Shown here piece by piece: positions 1-6,584 of a stretch of 11,118 nt of DNA. Location: assembly GCA_025998735.1 (NCBI GenBank), contig BNWJ01000041.1, forward strand, positions 1 to 11,118. Reading direction: 5' to 3'. The first letter of the stretch is position 1. Each line of letters begins with the position of its first letter. The notes under the pieces are model-generated. The model was not told where the DNA came from. It did no database searches and worked only from the letters and a program-made list of their open reading frames with translations. The stretch comes from Alphaproteobacteria bacterium. GTDB taxonomy: Bacteria > Pseudomonadota > Alphaproteobacteria > UBA3830. The position numbers and the translations under genes are program-made.

Positions 1-50
1 AAAGATCATTTTTGACAAAAGGGTTGGCAACCATCTTCTCGATGATCGTC

Positions 51-1223
51 TCATCTACTTTCTTTCACGAGTTGTGGGCTCATGTGCCATGGATCACGTG
101 AAAAATGTGCAAGACGGGTGGTAAGGTCCTTAAGACTTGGAGCTAGCAAAGCAGCAACCTGTGTGGCCAAGTCAGGATTTTTTTCCACAAGTGCCTTCAA
201 AAAGTCGCCAGCCTTAGTGCGCACACAGTCATCAGGACAATTAAGGCATGAAACTAGTGCAGTAGCAATCGGAGTAAATATATTAGTGGCTTCTTTTACT
301 TTGACATCCAAAACATCAATAGCGTGTTTGTAAAAAACATCGCTAGATTTATCAAGAAATGTGGTTAGCACTGCAACAAGCTTCTCAATAACCGGTTTCT
401 CCATAGCCGAGCCGGGGTTTTCTTCCAATGTGGCAATTAAAGTTTCGATGACTCTTGCTTGCTCTATGGCTAACAAAACTGGAGAGACATGGTTATGTAC
501 ACAATCATAATACATACCATAGTGCTCACGATCTTCACGAAGTGGAGTCAGCGCATTTAAAAGCGTCTGCGTAGCTAAATTAGGATTTGCTTTCACTAAG
601 GCAGCTAAAATGTTCACAGCATTCCCGCGCACACAGACCTCATGGTTACCAAGCTGTATAGTTAGCTCTGCAACAATATTCTGCACCGCAACGTCCTGTA
701 TGGCATGTTTTTCTATTATGTAAACCAAAAGCCCAGCATTCATGAAACTATAGTACTCTCCGTCCCAATAATGTTTTTTAAGATGTGGAGTCAACAAAGT
801 AGCGACCTGTGTAGCCAAATCATGATTTCTTTCAATAATATGGCGTAAAAGCATACAGCTAACATTATTTACTTCTTTGGGCGTACCCTCTTGAAAATTT
901 GGAGCTATCCCATTAATAACCTGTACGGCCAAATTGGGATGTTGTTGTACTATAAAATGCAAAGAATCGGCAACAGTTCTGCCCAAAGCGGAACAATCAA
1001 TGCATGAAATCAGCGCAGAAACAACTTGAGGAGCCAAATTAGGGTTTACTTCCATTATCTTTTGCATCTCGCTGACGGCTTTATTGCGCACATCGAAACG
1101 ATCATAAAACTGCTTCGCAGTTTGCTTTAGCTTCTCAATATCTGAGATTTGGATTTGAGCTGTGTCTGCATTTACAACAAGCAGTAGTCGGATTCTGATT
1201 TTGTGCCGCATCTGGCGTTTCAA
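51..1223 (-). CDS. HEAT-like repeat (alpha-solenoid) protein body, out of frame with its signal peptide
   Basis: The 390-codon frame encodes a mostly helical protein made of repeats of roughly 35-40 residues. A recurring motif NPNLATQV..ALxPxL is seen near residues 60-75 (NPNLAPQV), 95-110 (HPNLAVQV), 133-148 (NHDLATQV), 213-228 (NPNLATQT) and 349-364 (NPDLATQV). This pattern fits HEAT/ARM-type protein-protein interaction solenoids; no catalytic motif is visible. The only start in this frame is TTG at 1223. It has no convincing ribosome site and gives a basic leader unlike the rest of the protein. The likely true N-terminus is the signal-peptide frame starting at 1299, one nucleotide out of phase, so the gene carries a frameshift or a sequencing indel. 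The C-terminal 25 residues no longer follow the repeat pattern. Another frame (positions 64 to 1) is open to the window edge, so a second disruption is possible. Export and a host-interaction role are inferences. Confidence 0.65.
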   Translation of the reverse strand: MKRQMRHKIRIRLLLVVNADTAQIQISDIEKLKQTAKQFYDRFDVRNKAVSEMQKIMEVNPNLAPQVVSALISCIDCSALGRTVADSLHFIVQQHPNLAVQVINGIAPNFQEGTPKEVNNVSCMLLRHIIERNHDLATQVATLLTPHLKKHYWDGEYYSFMNAGLLVYIIEKHAIQDVAVQNIVAELTIQLGNHEVCVRGNAVNILAALVKANPNLATQTLLNALTPLREDREHYGMYYDCVHNHVSPVLLAIEQARVIETLIATLEENPGSAMEKPVIEKLVAVLTTFLDKSSDVFYKHAIDVLDVKVKEATNIFTPIATALVSCLNCPDDCVRTKAGDFLKALVEKNPDLATQVAALLAPSLKDLTTRLAHFSRDPWHMSPQLVKESR

Positions 1224-1299
1224 TCATTCCGCACGCATTTCCTACGCTTCCCACCACCATCGCGGCAGCGCAAGCGACGATCAATTTACTTTGCTTCAT
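1135..1299 (-). CDS. Signal-peptide leader of the HEAT-like protein (frameshifted N-terminus)
   Basis: ATG at 1299 is preceded by AGGA at a good distance (taGTACAGGATGAGTATatg region). It encodes 54 residues beginning MKQSKLIVACAAAMVVGSVG, followed by NACG. This is a textbook Sec signal peptide: a Lys-containing n-region, a hydrophobic Ala/Val core and a small-residue cleavage region. A polar MIETPDAAQNQNPTT stretch follows. The frame ends at a TGA at 1137-1135. It overlaps the solenoid frame by 89 nt, and a shift of one base within 1222-1135 would join the two into one exported protein of about 415 residues. The run ACTACTGCTTGTTGTAAATG in the overlap is a plausible slippage or indel region. 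The alternative is an independent 54-aa peptide, which I consider less likely. Confidence 0.6.
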   Translation of the reverse strand: MKQSKLIVACAAAMVVGSVGNACGMIETPDAAQNQNPTTACCKCRHSSNPNLRY

Positions 1300-1332
1300 A
1301 TACTCATCCTGTACTAATAAAAAACCGAGAGC

Positions 1333-1362
1333 AGTATATCATAAGAGCATATCAAGCATCAA
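1333..1362 (-). promoter_or_regulatory. Candidate sigma70 promoter for the HEAT-like gene
   Basis: On the minus strand, TTGATG (1362-1357) is followed by an 18-bp spacer and TATACT (1338-1333), about 34 bp upstream of the ATG at 1299. It is a reasonable but not perfect sigma70 match in AT-rich DNA. Confidence 0.45.
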
Positions 1363-1391
1363 ACAAAATGTCTTGTTGGATACGCAAAAAA

Positions 1392-1541
1392 CTACTTCAC
1401 AGAAGAAAGGCCGTCTCTACAGGACTGTTTTTTACCACACTCTCCCGTTTGCGTTCCGTGTCCGGGTTCAGATACAAATGAGACATTTTTAGCTGCGGTT
1501 GGAGACTGATATTTGTGTGTAACTCGAAGAGTTATGCCCAT
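1392..1541 (-). other. Intergenic stretch with possible small ORF of 49 codons
   Basis: The 1363-1700 gap holds the nested hairpin and, on the minus strand, two overlapping open frames. One starts at ATG 1541 (MGITLRVTHKYQSPTAAKN..., stop at 1392). The other includes ATG 1486 (MSHLYLNPDTERKRESVV..., stop at 1397). Both have unbiased, protein-like composition, but two frames cannot both be conserved coding sequence. The stretch may instead be a structured RNA or the remnant of an element. I recognise no family. An imperfect pair, CTGAGCCG (1615-1622) and CGGTTCAG (1662-1669), could also fold. Confidence 0.2.
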
Positions 1542-1552
1542 ATATCAGTCTC
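1502..1552. repeat. Nested hairpin: 11-bp perfect outer stem and 6-9-bp inner stem
   Basis: GAGACTGATAT at 1502-1512 is the exact reverse complement of ATATCAGTCTC at 1542-1552. Inside it, TAACTC (1520-1525) and GAGTTA (1529-1534) form a second perfect stem around GAA. As RNA, the inner stem can extend to 1517-1537 with G-U pairs. No T-tract follows on either strand, so it is not a simple terminator. It lies between the stop of the propeller gene and the promoter of the HEAT-like gene. Confidence 0.7.
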
Positions 1553-1700
1553 GTTGGTTCGTGCAGCAATCATCTGTAAATTGAGAAAAAATATCTGGTT
1601 CACACAAGATAAGACTGAGCCGAAATCTATCAATAAAACCTTCAGCTTTGAGCTAAAAAGCCGGTTCAGGGTGTCTCCCATGTCGTAATCCCGCACAGCG

Positions 1701-2684
1701 TTAGCCTTTCTTGGCCGGTGGTGAAATTGTCGAAAACTGCACCAAGTGGCAATGAAATTCACCTTTCCCAGAAGAAGATTTACGTATTCCGCTACAAATG
1801 GCATACAAATTATTTTCGTATGAACGAAGATCAGCTGTGTAGAAATACCCTTCGACGTTTCCAACAAGCTCAAATGTCTCTCCAGTGAATTTCAATAAAT
1901 ATCCACCGGCAGTAACTGCATATACGTCGGTTCCATCAGAGCAGATACTTAAACAACCCAGACTAATGTTAAAAAATGTTTCTTTAAAACCAATCCACTT
2001 CTGGTTTTTTACACAGTATTTTACCAACCATTCATACTCTCCCCCTTCGCCGCCATTAGCTAGAGCATACACGTTTCCGTATTTGTCAGCGCATGGACTG
2101 GAAAATCGAAAATTAGAATCCACAGCCGCGGATATATTTATTTCGCTCGGCGTACACTTGAATGCTGATCCTCCGACGACAGGTTCCCAGAAAGTTTGCT
2201 TCCATTTTTTCAGATCGCCTGTTTTTGTCCCAAGAGCATGCAGTCGACCACAAGAAGAAAAAATTTTTAACGGCTCTGTAGACGGAGCTCCGATTGGTTT
2301 CCATTGTGATCCCTCCAGGTGTGCAACTTGTCCAAGAGAATTAGATGCATACACTTCTGACTTAATTGTGCACCAACTGATCCATTCGCAGGAGTCATTA
2401 CATTCTAAATCAGCTGATGGCGAATTTCCAACATCTATCCAGGTCCCCCCAACAGATTTACTAAGCTGTCCGGTTTTAGCGTCACAAACATGCGGCACCC
2501 CTTTTTCATCGATGAAAGCAAGCTGATAATAGACCGCACCTACTACCATATCAGCGACTTTGCTGCTGGCCCAAGATGCTTTCGTTTTGTCGTAACATAC
2601 AGACAAAACATGATCTGACAAGGCTTCAAGTGATGCAACTGAAAACAATACAGCTACCAATGCTCCACAAACTAGATTTCTCAT
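1701..2684 (-). CDS. Predicted secreted Cys-rich protein with beta-propeller/tectonin-like repeats
   Basis: I place the start at ATG 2684 (MRNLVCG...), because GGGGAAAG lies directly upstream. The ATG at 2696 would fall inside that ribosome site. The N-terminus MRNLVCGALVAVLFSVASLE is a Sec signal peptide with likely cleavage near residue 23. The 327-residue protein then shows about six repeats of the form VYA...G.....G..W..VG: GGTWIDVG (79-86), GSQWKPIG (125-132), TFWEPVVG (164-171), NQKWIGF (227-233), GETFELVG (268-275) and a last blade with LYAICSG (293-299). This resembles tectonin or galactose-oxidase/kelch-type propellers, which bind proteins or sugars. No catalytic site is evident. Thirteen or so Cys residues in the mature part suggest disulfides in an oxidising compartment. 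The gene is monocistronic, just after ftsI, with its own strong promoter. Secretion to the periplasm or host is inferred. Confidence 0.7.
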   Translation of the reverse strand: MRNLVCGALVAVLFSVASLEALSDHVLSVCYDKTKASWASSKVADMVVGAVYYQLAFIDEKGVPHVCDAKTGQLSKSVGGTWIDVGNSPSADLECNDSCEWISWCTIKSEVYASNSLGQVAHLEGSQWKPIGAPSTEPLKIFSSCGRLHALGTKTGDLKKWKQTFWEPVVGGSAFKCTPSEINISAAVDSNFRFSSPCADKYGNVYALANGGEGGEYEWLVKYCVKNQKWIGFKETFFNISLGCLSICSDGTDVYAVTAGGYLLKFTGETFELVGNVEGYFYTADLRSYENNLYAICSGIRKSSSGKGEFHCHLVQFSTISPPAKKG

Positions 2685-2722
2685 TTCTTTCCCCATATAA
2701 TATATTAATAAAACAATATCGA

Positions 2723-2751
2723 ATTGTATAATTAAAATTGAAAAATGTCAA
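2723..2751 (-). promoter_or_regulatory. Near-consensus sigma70 promoter of the propeller-protein gene
   Basis: On the minus strand a perfect TTGACA (2751-2746) is followed by a 17-bp spacer and TACAAT (2728-2723), about 39 bp before ATG 2684. It lies in the gap downstream of the ftsI stop, so the secreted-protein gene is transcribed independently of the cell-division operon and probably strongly. Confidence 0.75.
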
Positions 2752-2788
2752 GAGAAAAAGCCAAAAAAATTTTGTTTTATAAGAATGC

Positions 2789-4426
2789 TTACCTTAGAAC
2801 TTTTTTCCAGTCGGGCTCTGGATCAAACGTTGCCATAACACCCAGCATTGGTCCGATTCTTTTGATGATTCTTGCGGCGGTTGGAGCGGCAATCCAGCCG
2901 GCGGTAGCGTATCCGTAGGTTTTCTTCGTCGCCTTAGGTTCATCCAGCAAAACATACACCGCATATTTCGGAGCAGTCATGGGAAATGCTCCGATAAATC
3001 CACAGTAGTTGGAGTGTTTTAGGTAGCGTCCGCCTTTTTGCTTTTCGGCGGTTCCGGATTTTCCACCGACACAATATCCAGGAACATCGGAGAACCTATT
3101 TGCTCCCTCCGTAACGTTAATCCTCATCAGCGCCTGGATCTGCTTGGAGACTTTGGACGATATGATTCTTTTCTCGGAACAGGGATGGTCCCTTTTTAAC
3201 AATGTCGGAGGATTCAGCATTCCGTCATTTAGGAATCCTGCAATAACTGTGATGAGATGCAGAGGACTTAGGGCGAAACCGTGTCCAAATGCTATGGTCA
3301 TTGCGCTTACGTCCGACCAATATTTCGGAAATATGGGATGCTGTCCTTCGGATAATTCACAATATATTGTGTCCCGCAATCCGATTTGCTTAAAAAAGCG
3401 TTTTTGCTCGGCAGCGCCAACTTCAAGAGCTATTTTGGCCGATCCAATGTTGGAGGAAAATTTCAGTATTTCTTCAACCGTGAGAAAAGTCGCCTTTCCT
3501 TTGAAATCGTGAATCGTGAATCTTCCTACTTTTATTGGATATCGTGCATCAAATTTAGTGAAAGCGGTGATTCTTCCGGTTTCCAGCGCCATGGCAGTGT
3601 TAAATATTTTCGCGGAAGATCCAGGCTCTATGGCGGAAGAAATGGCCATGTTAAAGTGCTCTTTGTCCGATGGATTGTAATTTTTGTTGGGATCGAAATC
3701 CGGCAGAGAAACCATCGATAAAATTTCGCCGGTAGATATTTTCATGACGATGGCGGCGCCACCAACAGCACTGAATTCTGCTATGCTTTTCTGCAATTCG
3801 TCATGTATTGCGTGCTGAAGCTTCATATCGATGGAAAGTGTCAGAGGCTCGTCTGATGTTTTCAGCGTATCGTCAAACACTTTCTCGACACCGGAGATAC
3901 CAACATTATCAACGTCGGTTCCACCAATAACATGAGACAGAAGATTCTGGTCCGGATAAACCCTCTTCTCGGTTCTTAAAAAGTGAAATCCAGGAATCCC
4001 CTGATTCAGCACGGATTGCTCTTTTTTGGGAGGTAGATGTCGCTTTATCCACAGGAATTTTTTCGATGATAGCAGCTTCTCTTTGAGGCTTTTTATATCT
4101 ATGTCAGGAAATACCTCTTTCAACTTCTTCAGAGAATCGTCAATGCCAATAATCTCGTGAGGACACGCATACAACGAAACAGTCGGAAGACTCGTGGCTA
4201 TTATGTTTCCATTTCTGTCCATTATATCAGAGCGGGAAATTATTGCTGGTATGGATGGATCGTAAAAATTATCCAATTGATTCCCGTTGATTATCATGAC
4301 GTGCACCAGACGAGCCACCAGCGCAGAAAACATTATGAGAAACAGGCTCACCGCCATAAGAACGCGCTTCTTGGCGATATTTAGAATTGATATGGAATAA
4401 ATATTGTTTCCTCTTCCGTTATACAT
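2789..4426 (-). CDS. ftsI: Peptidoglycan D,D-transpeptidase FtsI (penicillin-binding protein 3)
   Basis: This class B penicillin-binding protein crosslinks septal peptidoglycan during division and is anchored in the inner membrane. The 545-residue protein has a short cytoplasmic tail and one membrane segment (about residues 22-46). A dimerisation/pedestal region follows (IMDRNGNIIATSLPTVSLYA at about 68-87), then the transpeptidase domain. The three active-site motifs are present: SxxK as S270-S-A-K273 in EPGSSAKIF, SxN as S324-S-N326 in FSSNIGSAKIA, and KSG as K456-S-G458 in GGKSGTAEK. The length is normal for the family. The wording around SxN (FDARYPIKVGR...TVEEILKFSSNIG) is alphaproteobacterial in style. 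The gene follows the glycosyltransferase by 8 nt, so it is the last gene of an xthA-glycosyltransferase-ftsI operon rather than part of a dcw cluster. The ribosome site is weak (GAATGAAAA), consistent with translational coupling. SSAK replaces the usual STFK-type sequence, but the catalytic Ser and Lys are kept. Confidence 0.95.
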   Translation of the reverse strand: MYNGRGNNIYSISILNIAKKRVLMAVSLFLIMFSALVARLVHVMIINGNQLDNFYDPSIPAIISRSDIMDRNGNIIATSLPTVSLYACPHEIIGIDDSLKKLKEVFPDIDIKSLKEKLLSSKKFLWIKRHLPPKKEQSVLNQGIPGFHFLRTEKRVYPDQNLLSHVIGGTDVDNVGISGVEKVFDDTLKTSDEPLTLSIDMKLQHAIHDELQKSIAEFSAVGGAAIVMKISTGEILSMVSLPDFDPNKNYNPSDKEHFNMAISSAIEPGSSAKIFNTAMALETGRITAFTKFDARYPIKVGRFTIHDFKGKATFLTVEEILKFSSNIGSAKIALEVGAAEQKRFFKQIGLRDTIYCELSEGQHPIFPKYWSDVSAMTIAFGHGFALSPLHLITVIAGFLNDGMLNPPTLLKRDHPCSEKRIISSKVSKQIQALMRINVTEGANRFSDVPGYCVGGKSGTAEKQKGGRYLKHSNYCGFIGAFPMTAPKYAVYVLLDEPKATKKTYGYATAGWIAAPTAARIIKRIGPMLGVMATFDPEPDWKKVLR

Positions 4427-4434
4427 TTTTCATT

Positions 4435-5328
4435 CTAAAACCATCTGTGAAATAAATAACAATAAAAATTATATGCTGTTTGTTTTAGAGACGTAGAAAA
4501 ATTGTAACAAAAATTGTGGATCAGTATGCGAGCAGACTTTAGCTTCTTGCTTTCCGAAACTTTTATTTGGGAATTCCCGAACTTCTGCTCCACGATTCTC
4601 GGTTCCACTCCGCAGAATTTCACGCCAAACTCCCACGATCTCGTGAAATAATGATCGAAAGGCATTCTTATTGGATAAAAATATATCAGCAATTTACCGG
4701 CTGTTTCTCTATTTATCATGTAAGCTCCTGCATGCTTCACGTTGGTTAAGTAGAAAACCAGAGATTTTTCAAGCGGTAACTGCGCAATCTTCGCCGGATG
4801 ACCATGGTGATTTAATTCGAAGCTGACTATGTCCCACAAATGCCTCTTTTTCATCAGATCTTTTATGATCACGGACAACTGCGTGGGATCAAAGAAGACA
4901 TCATCTTCAAAAATAACCGCGAAATCATTATCAGATTCCAGAAAACGTTCCAGCGCCTTTTCGTGACTCAGCGCGCATCCGATGGTGCCCGGCTCCGGCA
5001 GCATTTTGAAATACTTCACGTAACTTTCGATGTCAACGATCGATTTTATCTTCTCCTGCGATAATTTGCTTCCGTCGATGGCCGAGACTACCTCGTATGG
5101 AATACCAAGTGCAGAAATATTCGGAAGCACATACGCGAGTCGCTCCGTAGCCTGAGCGAGGTTTATAACCAGCGTGACAGTGCGTGCTGTACATGCATTA
5201 ATGCTATCGCTACCGGCTAATGGATGTGCCGGCGCTATCTTTGAAGCTGACTCTGCATTGCAATTACAGTCTGCATACCTATCGGCTGAGGGCGAAGCCA
5301 TTAATGGATCCAACGTCACGTTGGTCAT
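4435..5328 (-). CDS. Glycosyltransferase family 25 (LPS biosynthesis-type)
   Basis: The protein is predicted to transfer a sugar from a nucleotide-sugar donor onto lipopolysaccharide or a related surface glycan in the cytoplasm. From ATG 5328 it has 297 residues. The GT25 fold begins only at about residue 50, with VTLVINLAQATERL. Next come GTIGCALSHEKAL (114-126) and the metal-binding EDD (141-143) in AVIFEDDVFF. After HAGAYMINRETA (199-210) comes an acidic MPFDHYF segment (222-228). The first 49 residues are a low-complexity, Cys/Ala/Ser-rich extension not typical of the family. I chose ATG 5328 because it overlaps the xthA stop as ATGA, a classic coupling arrangement. A GTG at 5343 in the same frame is the alternative, and starts at residue 10 or later are possible. 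The exact acceptor sugar cannot be read from the sequence. Confidence 0.88.
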   Translation of the reverse strand: MTNVTLDPLMASPSADRYADCNCNAESASKIAPAHPLAGSDSINACTARTVTLVINLAQATERLAYVLPNISALGIPYEVVSAIDGSKLSQEKIKSIVDIESYVKYFKMLPEPGTIGCALSHEKALERFLESDNDFAVIFEDDVFFDPTQLSVIIKDLMKKRHLWDIVSFELNHHGHPAKIAQLPLEKSLVFYLTNVKHAGAYMINRETAGKLLIYFYPIRMPFDHYFTRSWEFGVKFCGVEPRIVEQKFGNSQIKVSESKKLKSARILIHNFCYNFSTSLKQTAYNFYCYLFHRWF

Positions 5329-6056
5329 ATTGTTATCTCGCACATTATGGGAGCATGATCAGACGGTCGAGGTAATTCTCGGGCGAAACGCAAAACGTTA
5401 CCGTTATTGAATACTCCACTGGCTTTTTGCGACAGGTAAAAATGATCGATTCTAAATCCAATATCGTTTTTAAAATTACTCGGACGGCGATAATCCCACC
5501 AGGTGAGTCCTTCTTTTTCGAGGATATCGCTGAAGCCGGAGTCTCGAATATCATTTAGGAGATTTCTTTCTGCTTCGGAACACATAATTCCGTCGTAATC
5601 TGGACTTGGAGCATCGCAGGCATGTGGAGCGACATTAAAATCACCGCCAGCCACGAAAATATCATCGGTAAACGCCAAAAGCTTATCTTTTAGATCCCTT
5701 AGAAAATCCAGCTTATAATAATATTGTTCGGCTCCGATCATTTGGCCATTGGGAACATATACAGACGCCACAAAGATTCCGCCCGTAAATGCTTCGATGT
5801 ACCTAGCCTCCTCGCAGAAATCTTTATTTACATCCTCCAGTATATATTTCGAGAAAATCGCAACTCCGTTTCTTCCTTTCTGGCCGTTTATTGCTATGTT
5901 ATAGCCGAAATCTTCGAAAATCTCAGATGGGAACTGCGGATCATCCACTCGTGTTTCCTGCAGTAGAAGTACATCCGGACTATATTCTTTTATCACGGTT
6001 AGTATCGACTCGATTCTCGCTCGAATGGAATTAACATTCCAAGAAATTATTTTCAT
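5325..6056 (-). CDS. xthA: Exodeoxyribonuclease III / AP endonuclease
   Basis: This enzyme of the exonuclease-endonuclease-phosphatase fold cleaves DNA 5' to abasic sites and removes 3' blocking groups in base-excision repair. The 243-residue protein starts at ATG 6056 (MKIISWNVNSIRAR), with GGAG seven bases upstream; the longer frame upstream lacks such support. Family motifs are complete: WNVNS with N7, LLQETR with metal ligand E34, GRNGVAIFSK (61-70), VYVPNG with Y100, GGDFNVAP with D139 and N141, WWDYR (186-190), FRIDHFYLS with D204, and the terminal SDHAPI with D233-H234. The stop codon overlaps the glycosyltransferase start by four bases. It is the first gene of the three-gene operon ending in ftsI. 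I see no defect. Confidence 0.95.
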   Translation of the reverse strand: MKIISWNVNSIRARIESILTVIKEYSPDVLLLQETRVDDPQFPSEIFEDFGYNIAINGQKGRNGVAIFSKYILEDVNKDFCEEARYIEAFTGGIFVASVYVPNGQMIGAEQYYYKLDFLRDLKDKLLAFTDDIFVAGGDFNVAPHACDAPSPDYDGIMCSEAERNLLNDIRDSGFSDILEKEGLTWWDYRRPSNFKNDIGFRIDHFYLSQKASGVFNNGNVLRFARELPRPSDHAPIMCEITI

Positions 6057-6077
6057 ATAACATCTCCAGTTGCGTGA

Positions 6078-6106
6078 ATTGTATAGCATTCGTGATTTTT
6101 ATCCAA
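6078..6106 (-). promoter_or_regulatory. Candidate promoter of the xthA-glycosyltransferase-ftsI operon
   Basis: On the minus strand TTGGAT (6106-6101) and TACAAT (6083-6078) are separated by 17 bp. The -10 box lies about 20 bp upstream of the xthA ATG, giving a very short 5' leader that contains the GGAG ribosome site. Confidence 0.5.
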
Positions 6107-6554
6107 TTAGAATTCTGTTAACCATTCAGAACTGCAGTTAGATCCCCATTTTTTTATTGTGTTTTTAATTGATGATATGACTTTGCAAAATGATAAGATT
6201 AAAAAAAATAATTCTGATTTTTTCTTATATCTTTTGGCATTGTGTGTTTTTCGCATTTTTTCATTCTCTGCTGCACATAATACGTTGTTTTTTAAGCAAT
6301 GATGCATCTTACCAATAATCATAAAACGAAAAACATCGGCAATGAAAACATGATGGAGACAGCCGAAATCTTATATTTTTCATGCGGATGTTGTAACATA
6401 TATTGTGATAATAAAAACGAAAAGTTTCAACAAAAAAATATAGCGCCTCCTTTCCTTAAAGATTCATCAGTTTCAACATGTTAGCCGAACACAATTTGCG
6501 GAGTGTTTTTTATTTTTATTTTGCTCTAGACTTTCTTTTGTCCTTTGGAGTACT
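6107..6554. other. AT-rich intergenic region, no supported gene
   Basis: This divergent region separates the minus-strand xthA operon from the plus-strand regulator. It is very A/T-rich. Short open frames here (a minus-strand frame at 6107-6322 rich in Lys and Asn, and a plus-strand frame at 6299-6484) have no ribosome sites or recognisable motifs, and I do not call them. The one repeat I see is AGTTTCAACA at 6423-6432 and again at 6469-6478. These are direct repeats 46 bp apart, upstream of the regulator gene, and could be operator half-sites. Confidence 0.4.
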
Positions 6555-6584
6555 ATGGTTAAGAGTTTGCAAGAGGATTTTATT

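Noticed and set aside
1532..1873. Minus-strand 113-codon frame overlapping the end of the propeller gene
   Set aside because: It is out of frame with the propeller protein over most of its length, and has no ribosome site or motif.
1885..2526. Plus-strand 213-codon frame
   Set aside because: It is antisense to the propeller gene, whose signal peptide, promoter and repeats are convincing.
6107..6322. Minus-strand 71-codon Lys/Asn-rich frame as a small protein
   Set aside because: Its composition follows the local AT-richness, there is no ribosome site, and it overlaps the xthA promoter.
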